Source: an uncultured Ruminococcus sp. (GTDB lineage Bacteria; Bacillota; Clostridia; Oscillospirales; Ruminococcaceae). From it: DNA of 64,000 nucleotides. How positions within the stretch are numbered: position 1 is the stretch's first letter; every line of letters starts with the position of its first letter. The notes beneath the pieces are model-generated. The model made no database searches. It saw only the letters and a program-made list of their open reading frames with translations, and was not told the origin of the DNA. The stretch spans positions 1-64,000 of the forward strand of contig UQPZ01000007.1 of assembly GCA_900543145.1 (NCBI GenBank). The letters run 5' to 3'. Position numbers and translations under genes: made by a program. This document shows positions 59,911 through 64,000 of this stretch, in pieces.

Positions 59911-61260
59911 ATGTCAGTTACAAGAAGAGGTTTAATAAGGATCTGCTCGTTTGCCGCCGCCGCGGTAGCAGCTCTGGGAGTACGCAACGCTCAGCTTATG
60001 AATCAGCAAAAAAACAGCTCCAGGGCGCTTGAATATTCATATCTGCGGGCTGTTGAGGATCTTTCAACTGCCGCTGACAATATCAGCAATACTCTCCAAA
60101 AGGAGCTGTATGCCGGAACGGCGGATATGCATGAAAGCCTTGCCGCAAAGCTCTGGAGGGAATCCTCAGCCGCTAAAGCGGCACTATCCCAGCTACCCGT
60201 AGAGGAGCTTCAGCTTGAGAACACCTATAAATTCTTATCTCAGGTAGGAAACTATGCATTGTCGATCTCTGAAAAAGCAAGGAACGGAGAAGAGATCTCA
60301 ATAGAGGAATATGAAAAGCTCAGAACACTGCATGATTTCTCAAAACGTCTGAACGATGATATGTGGGAACTTGAAAACAGTATTTCAAGCGGAGAAATAT
60401 CACTTTCAAACGTCGCCAGCCAAACCAGAACAGCGGGAGAAAACGAAAAAGCGCCTACTGTTACCGAAGGCTTCGAGGATTTTGAAGAGGGCTTCGATTC
60501 CTACCCTACGCTTATATACGACGGTCCGTTTTCCGATCATATCCTTGAGAAAAATCCTAAAATGACCTCCGGCGCAGAAGAAGTCACTCAGGAAAAGGCT
60601 CTTGAGCGCTGTACGCTTGCCCTAGGTATCAACTCGACTGAGTTTACACAGGTCAATGAAGAAGCGGGAAAAATGCCTTCATGGGTCTTTTCTGACGATA
60701 AAGGCAGTGTAACCTGCGGAGTTACCAAAAACGGAGGATATATATCCTATTTTCTAAAAAGCCGTCAGGTTACCGACAGCTCCATTTCCCAGGAGGACGG
60801 ACTTAACGCAGCTGATAAATTCCTCCAGGAACTCGGTATAAACTCTATGACGAAAACCTATTATGAAAACTACAACGGAATACTGACCGTCAATTACGCT
60901 TATGACGATAACGGAATATGCTGCTATACCGATCTCGTAAAGGTTTCTGTAGCTATGGATAACGGAGAAATACTGGGTTATGATGCAAGAGGTTTTCTTG
61001 TAAATCACGAAGAAAGAACCTATAAAGAAGATAGGGTTTCCGTACTGGACGCTCAGAAAAAGGTATCTCCTATGCTCGAGGTGCTTTCACGCCGCCTGGC
61101 AGTAATTCCGTCGGACGCGACTGAAGAGCTTTTATGCTATGAGTTTAAATGTCAGGCGGAGGACGGCTCTCACGTTCTGGTATACGTTAACGCATATACC
61201 GGCAAGGAAGAGCAGATACTAATGCTTTTTGAAAGCGAAAACGGTACGCTTACAATGTAA
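59911..61260 (+). CDS. ypeB: Spore germination protein YpeB-like, with PepSY domains
   Basis: About 449 residues. A short basic start (SVTRRGLIR) and a membrane helix at about 8-25, then a helical domain (NSSRALEYSYLRAVEDLSTAADNISNTLQKELYAG, KLWRESSAAKAALSQLP) typical of YpeB, and C-terminal PepSY repeats (ALERCTLALGI, LNAADKFLQELGI, SVLDAQKKVSPML). In spore-formers YpeB stabilises and localises SleB. I chose ATG 59911 since AAGGAGG is five bases upstream; an in-frame ATG at 59854 would add a Tyr-rich stretch made of the GTAC repeats. The nearest SleB-like gene is 5 kb away, on the other strand. Confidence 0.88.
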   Translation: MSVTRRGLIRICSFAAAAVAALGVRNAQLMNQQKNSSRALEYSYLRAVEDLSTAADNISNTLQKELYAGTADMHESLAAKLWRESSAAKAALSQLPVEELQLENTYKFLSQVGNYALSISEKARNGEEISIEEYEKLRTLHDFSKRLNDDMWELENSISSGEISLSNVASQTRTAGENEKAPTVTEGFEDFEEGFDSYPTLIYDGPFSDHILEKNPKMTSGAEEVTQEKALERCTLALGINSTEFTQVNEEAGKMPSWVFSDDKGSVTCGVTKNGGYISYFLKSRQVTDSSISQEDGLNAADKFLQELGINSMTKTYYENYNGILTVNYAYDDNGICCYTDLVKVSVAMDNGEILGYDARGFLVNHEERTYKEDRVSVLDAQKKVSPMLEVLSRRLAVIPSDATEELLCYEFKCQAEDGSHVLVYVNAYTGKEEQILMLFESENGTLTM

Positions 61261-61299
61261 ATTCAATATAATTTTTCATCACAGAAAGGAAGTTTTATC

Positions 61300-61902
61300 A
61301 TGCCGGCAGATTTCAAATCAAGCAAAACCAAAGAAAATCTTATGAGGGCATTCGCAGGAGAAAGTCAGGCAAGAAACCGCTATACCTTTGCCGCGGGACA
61401 GTGCCGTCAGCAGCAGCTTTATGTAGTTGCAGACCTGTTTAACTTTACCGCAAATCAGGAAAAGGAACACGCAGAGGTTTTCTATAATCATCTTACCGAA
61501 TGCTCCGGAGAAACTATTCATATCAACGGAGGCTATCCGGTAGATATATCAAAGAAATGCGAAGATCTTCTGAAAATGGCTCATCACAACGAATACGAGG
61601 AATATGAGGACGTATATCCTTCCTTTGCCGCAGTAGCAAGGGAGGAAGGCTTCTCAAAGATCGCCCAGGACTTTGAAAATATCTCAAAGGTTGAAAAATG
61701 CCACGGCGACCGCTTCAATACTTTTAAGACCCTGATGGAGTCAGGCAGGCTTTTTGAAGCTGAAGAAAAAACCACATGGGTGTGCCTTAACTGCGGATAT
61801 ATTCTTGAAAGCGCTCAGGCTCCTAAAAACTGCCCCGTCTGCTTACACCCGCAGGGCTATTTCCTGAGAATGAATATGGCTCCTTGGGGCTGTCAGCAAT
61901 AA
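61300..61902 (+). CDS. rbr: Rubrerythrin
   Basis: A 200-residue protein. The ferritin-like four-helix diiron domain (about 1-150) shows AFAGESQARNRYTFAA, NFTANQEKEHAEVFYNHL and AREEGFSKIAQDFENISKVEKCHGDRF, with Glu and His ligands. The C-terminal rubredoxin-type iron site is VCLNCGYILESAQAPKNCPVC. It reduces hydrogen peroxide in anaerobes. RBS GAAAGGAAG precedes the start. It follows ypeB by 39 bases without a terminator, so it may be read with it. No PerR box was seen. Confidence 0.95.
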   Translation: MPADFKSSKTKENLMRAFAGESQARNRYTFAAGQCRQQQLYVVADLFNFTANQEKEHAEVFYNHLTECSGETIHINGGYPVDISKKCEDLLKMAHHNEYEEYEDVYPSFAAVAREEGFSKIAQDFENISKVEKCHGDRFNTFKTLMESGRLFEAEEKTTWVCLNCGYILESAQAPKNCPVCLHPQGYFLRMNMAPWGCQQ

Positions 61903-61942
61903 ATATTTAAAGAGTATCCACTAAAATTCGGCAGCTGTAAAT

Positions 61943-61973
61943 ACGCCTCAGAGAATAAAGAGCTCTGAGGCGT
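61943..61973 (+). terminator. Terminator after rubrerythrin
   Basis: A perfect 11-base stem, ACGCCTCAGAG with CTCTGAGGCGT, and a T-run. Confidence 0.9.
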
Positions 61974-62024
61974 GTTTTTGTACTACGCACCCGTCAGACA
62001 TTAATTACTTTAAAAACGTAAAAA

Positions 62025-62052
62025 ACGCTTCTGATACAAATATCAAAAGCGT
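62025..62052 (-). terminator. Terminator of the uridine-kinase-like gene
   Basis: ACGCTTCTGATA (62025-62036) pairs with TATCAAAAGCGT (62041-62052), one mismatch, followed on the minus strand by a T-run. Confidence 0.85.
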
Positions 62053-62071
62053 CTTTATAATATTATTGTAA

Positions 62072-63007
62072 TTAATATTTAAATCTGCTGCCGCCGATAA
62101 ATTCTCTTACAAGCGAATCGTCGGGAACATTGTCAATGCATACGCCGTTCAATTCTTCCAGAACCTCCAGCATAAGTCCGTAATTATCAAAATCCTTGAA
62201 CTTATGCTCCTCTGACTTCAGATCGCCGTATAAAAATTTCTTATAAACGGAAAGCTCATAAGGGTGAAAGGTATCAATAGAATACTCCGCTCTGTATTTA
62301 AACGGCATGATAAACCTGTTTTCTCCGCGTTCTACGTTTTTGAACATTTCTATTGTGCTTTCAACTTCCCTTCCGCGGAAAAACTTATCCCTGATGATAC
62401 GCCTCATCAGCCTTATATGCGACGGATGAAGCAGTCCTCCTGTTCGGGTCTCTATTCTGGTTCTTACGCTTACATAAACAAAATTTGCAAAGCTGTCGGT
62501 AAGACCGGTGACCTGAGGATTAAGAGCGTGGATACCCTCAAAAACTACCAGTTCGCCCGGCTTTCTCTTAAACGTTCTTCCCTTTTTTCTGATCTGTCCG
62601 GCAAAATCAAAGTCGGGGATCTCGACCTCCTCACAGTTTGAGATCTTCAGCATATGCTCGTTGAGAAGCGGAATATCCAGCCGCATAGGCGATTCATAAT
62701 CTATCTCGCCGTTCTCGTCCTTAACAGCAGTTTCAGGATCTATCGGAAGAAAGTAATCATCCATTGAAATAGTATGCGTTTCAATTCCTCGGCCGTCAAG
62801 ATAATCCTCAAGCCTGAGAGCGGTAGTCGTCTTTCCTGCGCCGGAAGGCCCTGAAAGAAGAATAATTGGCTTTTTCTTTCTGCTGTCAGCTATGGAATTA
62901 GCAACTGTTTCGATTTGCTTGTGATAATTGTATTCGCTTCTCCTTATAAATTCAGCCTCGTTTTCCTCAAGCTTACGGTTGATAGATGTGCAGTGCAGCT
63001 TTCTCAT
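62072..63007 (-). CDS. Uridine kinase/phosphoribulokinase-family P-loop kinase
   Basis: A 311-residue protein. The Walker A is LLSGPSGAGKTTTALRLEDYL, and THTISMDDYFLP contains the Asp-Asp-Phe/Tyr-Tyr motif of uridine kinases. Later blocks are LVVFEGIHALNPQ and LLHPSHIRLMRRIIRDKFFRG. An N-terminal 45-residue extension precedes the P-loop, and a C-terminal 90-residue part is specific to the clostridial group, which lacks the TGS domain of longer relatives. The nucleoside substrate cannot be read. RBS AGGAG precedes the ATG. Confidence 0.85.
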   Translation of the reverse strand: MRKLHCTSINRKLEENEAEFIRRSEYNYHKQIETVANSIADSRKKKPIILLSGPSGAGKTTTALRLEDYLDGRGIETHTISMDDYFLPIDPETAVKDENGEIDYESPMRLDIPLLNEHMLKISNCEEVEIPDFDFAGQIRKKGRTFKRKPGELVVFEGIHALNPQVTGLTDSFANFVYVSVRTRIETRTGGLLHPSHIRLMRRIIRDKFFRGREVESTIEMFKNVERGENRFIMPFKYRAEYSIDTFHPYELSVYKKFLYGDLKSEEHKFKDFDNYGLMLEVLEELNGVCIDNVPDDSLVREFIGGSRFKY

Positions 63008-63124
63008 ACCTGTTTTCTCCTGTTAACTTAATTGATTTGTCCTTTTACTTTATGCTGCGGCAAGCTAAGCCGCTCTATATGATAAGTATTATATATTATA
63101 TGCAGCAAATCTCAACTCCGATTA

Positions 63125-64000
63125 TTACTGCTCCCATTTAGAGCAAAGGTTATTTATAGTATCAGTCATTTTTCCAAGCTCCTTATTTGTAAGTCCCTTG
63201 CTTGACTGTACTACGGCAGATAGCCTATCAAGTGCGGCGGACAGCCTTTGATAAGCGGTAGACGGCTTCGGCTTTCTGACGATCGCTTTCGGCTCTGCGT
63301 TCATAAACTGCCCTGTCGCCATATCAAGCTCTGCCCCGCTGTACGGACAGTAAGCATCAAGTCCAAGCTCTTCCCTGAGGTGCTTTGTAAAAGCCTCAGC
63401 AACTGCGTCCTCTCCGTGAATTACAAATACCTTTTCAGTCGCTTTGATATGCTTTATCCATTTGTCAAGACCGCTGACATCAGCGTGACCGCTTATTCCA
63501 GGAAGAATTTTTATCTCAGCGTTTACCGTTATCTCTTCACCGAACAGCTTTACCTTTGACGCTCCCTCGCAAAGACTTCTGCCCAGAGTATTGGCGGCCT
63601 GATAACCGACAAAAAGCACTGTGCATTCCTTTCTCCAAAGATTATGCTTCAAATGGTGCTTGATCCTTCCAGCTTCACACATTCCGCTGGCGGAGATAAT
63701 TACTTTCGGTGTCTTATCAAAGTTAATCGCCCTTGATTCGTCGCTGGTGGTAGAAAGATGAAGACCGCTGAAGGTTATGGGATTTATCCCCTTTGAAACA
63801 AATTCCATAGCCTCTTCGTCAAAGCAGGAATCCTTATTTTTATTGAATATGGCTGTAGCCTCTATCGCAAGGGGAGAGTCAACATAAACCGGAAAATCAC
63901 CGTGTCCCTTTACAAGTCCGCCGTCCTTTATGTGCCTTATAAAGTACAGCAGTTCCTGTGTTCTTCCGACTGCAAATGACGGAATAACAACGTTTCCTCC
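63125..64000 (-). CDS. Beta-CASP MBL-fold RNA nuclease, C-terminal part (runs off the window)
   Basis: The frame is open to the right edge, so only 291 residues of the C-terminal part are visible. It begins in the beta-CASP domain (GGNVVIPSFAVGRTQELLYFI, FPVYVDSPLAIEATAIF) and carries KVIISASGMCEAGRIKHHLKHNL and the RMMBL end LPGISGHADVSGLDKWIKHI and VFVIHGEDAVAEAFTKHLREELG. Relatives such as the YSH1/CPSF-like MBL nucleases process RNA with two zinc ions. The HxHxDH metal motif lies outside the window. Confidence 0.9.
   Translation of the reverse strand, partial: GGNVVIPSFAVGRTQELLYFIRHIKDGGLVKGHGDFPVYVDSPLAIEATAIFNKNKDSCFDEEAMEFVSKGINPITFSGLHLSTTSDESRAINFDKTPKVIISASGMCEAGRIKHHLKHNLWRKECTVLFVGYQAANTLGRSLCEGASKVKLFGEEITVNAEIKILPGISGHADVSGLDKWIKHIKATEKVFVIHGEDAVAEAFTKHLREELGLDAYCPYSGAELDMATGQFMNAEPKAIVRKPKPSTAYQRLSAALDRLSAVVQSSKGLTNKELGKMTDTINNLCSKWEQ

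Noticed and set aside
1..64000. tRNA, rRNA or CRISPR arrays
   Set aside because: No cloverleaf, rRNA motif or regularly spaced repeat array was recognised; a covariance-model search was not possible.

Overview
The window looks like a chromosomal segment of a low-to-mid G+C Firmicute of the Ruminococcus type (Oscillospirales/Ruminococcaceae). The evidence is the synteny (rpsF-ssb-rpsR, lon-engB, recA-recX, thiI next to a cysteine desulfurase), strong consensus sigma-A promoters, many AAGGAGG ribosome binding sites, spore-associated genes (YpeB, SleB-like and SpoIID-like proteins), and a gut lifestyle shown by fucose catabolism, beta-mannosidase and sialate O-acetylesterase. The species assignment is inference. 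No rRNA, tRNA or CRISPR array was recognised.

Region 1 (1 to about 8375) is an accessory island built as a mosaic. From left to right it holds the start of a FUSC-type exporter behind a decapitated histidine kinase; a leftward five-gene membrane-lipid cassette (cardiolipin synthase, CrtO-like acyltransferase, GT28/MGDG-synthase-like glycosyltransferase, PAP2 phosphatase/phosphotransferase, AI-2E-type permease) with its own TetR regulator; a divergent ABC exporter cut off after 72 codons; and a G+C-rich large serine recombinase that has lost its catalytic serine. It reads as the remains of one or more integrative elements.

Region 2 (8.4-28.4 kb) is mostly core: an ABC-F ATPase, two paralogous small membrane-anchored proteins, sialate O-acetylesterase, SecDF, a polytopic glycosyltransferase-like protein, a YerC regulator-methyltransferase-Hsp33 operon, lon-engB, rpsF-ssb-rpsR, a zinc-ribbon membrane protein, prfB (without the usual programmed frameshift) and an EAL phosphodiesterase.

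Region 3 (28.4-34.6 kb) is an L-fucose operon, fucI-fucK-(acetyltransferase pseudogene)-fucU-GNAT-fucA, with an operator-like palindrome just downstream of its promoter. Region 4 (34.7-45.6 kb) holds a lipoprotein, recA-recX, prmC, yqhQ, a two-component system with a lipoprotein, and an ECF sigma/anti-sigma pair with an apparent self-recognised promoter. Region 5 (45.6-64 kb) holds a GH2 beta-mannosidase, HU plus a histone-tail-like DUF6465 protein, small conserved proteins, maf, a cell-envelope cluster (SpoIID-like, SleB-like, sortase B), cinA, thiI-cysteine desulfurase, ypeB behind a sigma-G-type promoter, rubrerythrin, a uridine-kinase-like protein and a truncated beta-CASP nuclease.

The most unusual signal is a repeated dyad, GTAC-N8-GTAC. 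It occurs three times in the ypeB leader, once upstream of recA and once between fucI and fucK. Two GTAC tetramers at that exact spacing should occur about once by chance in the whole window and well under once in its intergenic DNA. It may mark an undescribed regulator's binding sites.
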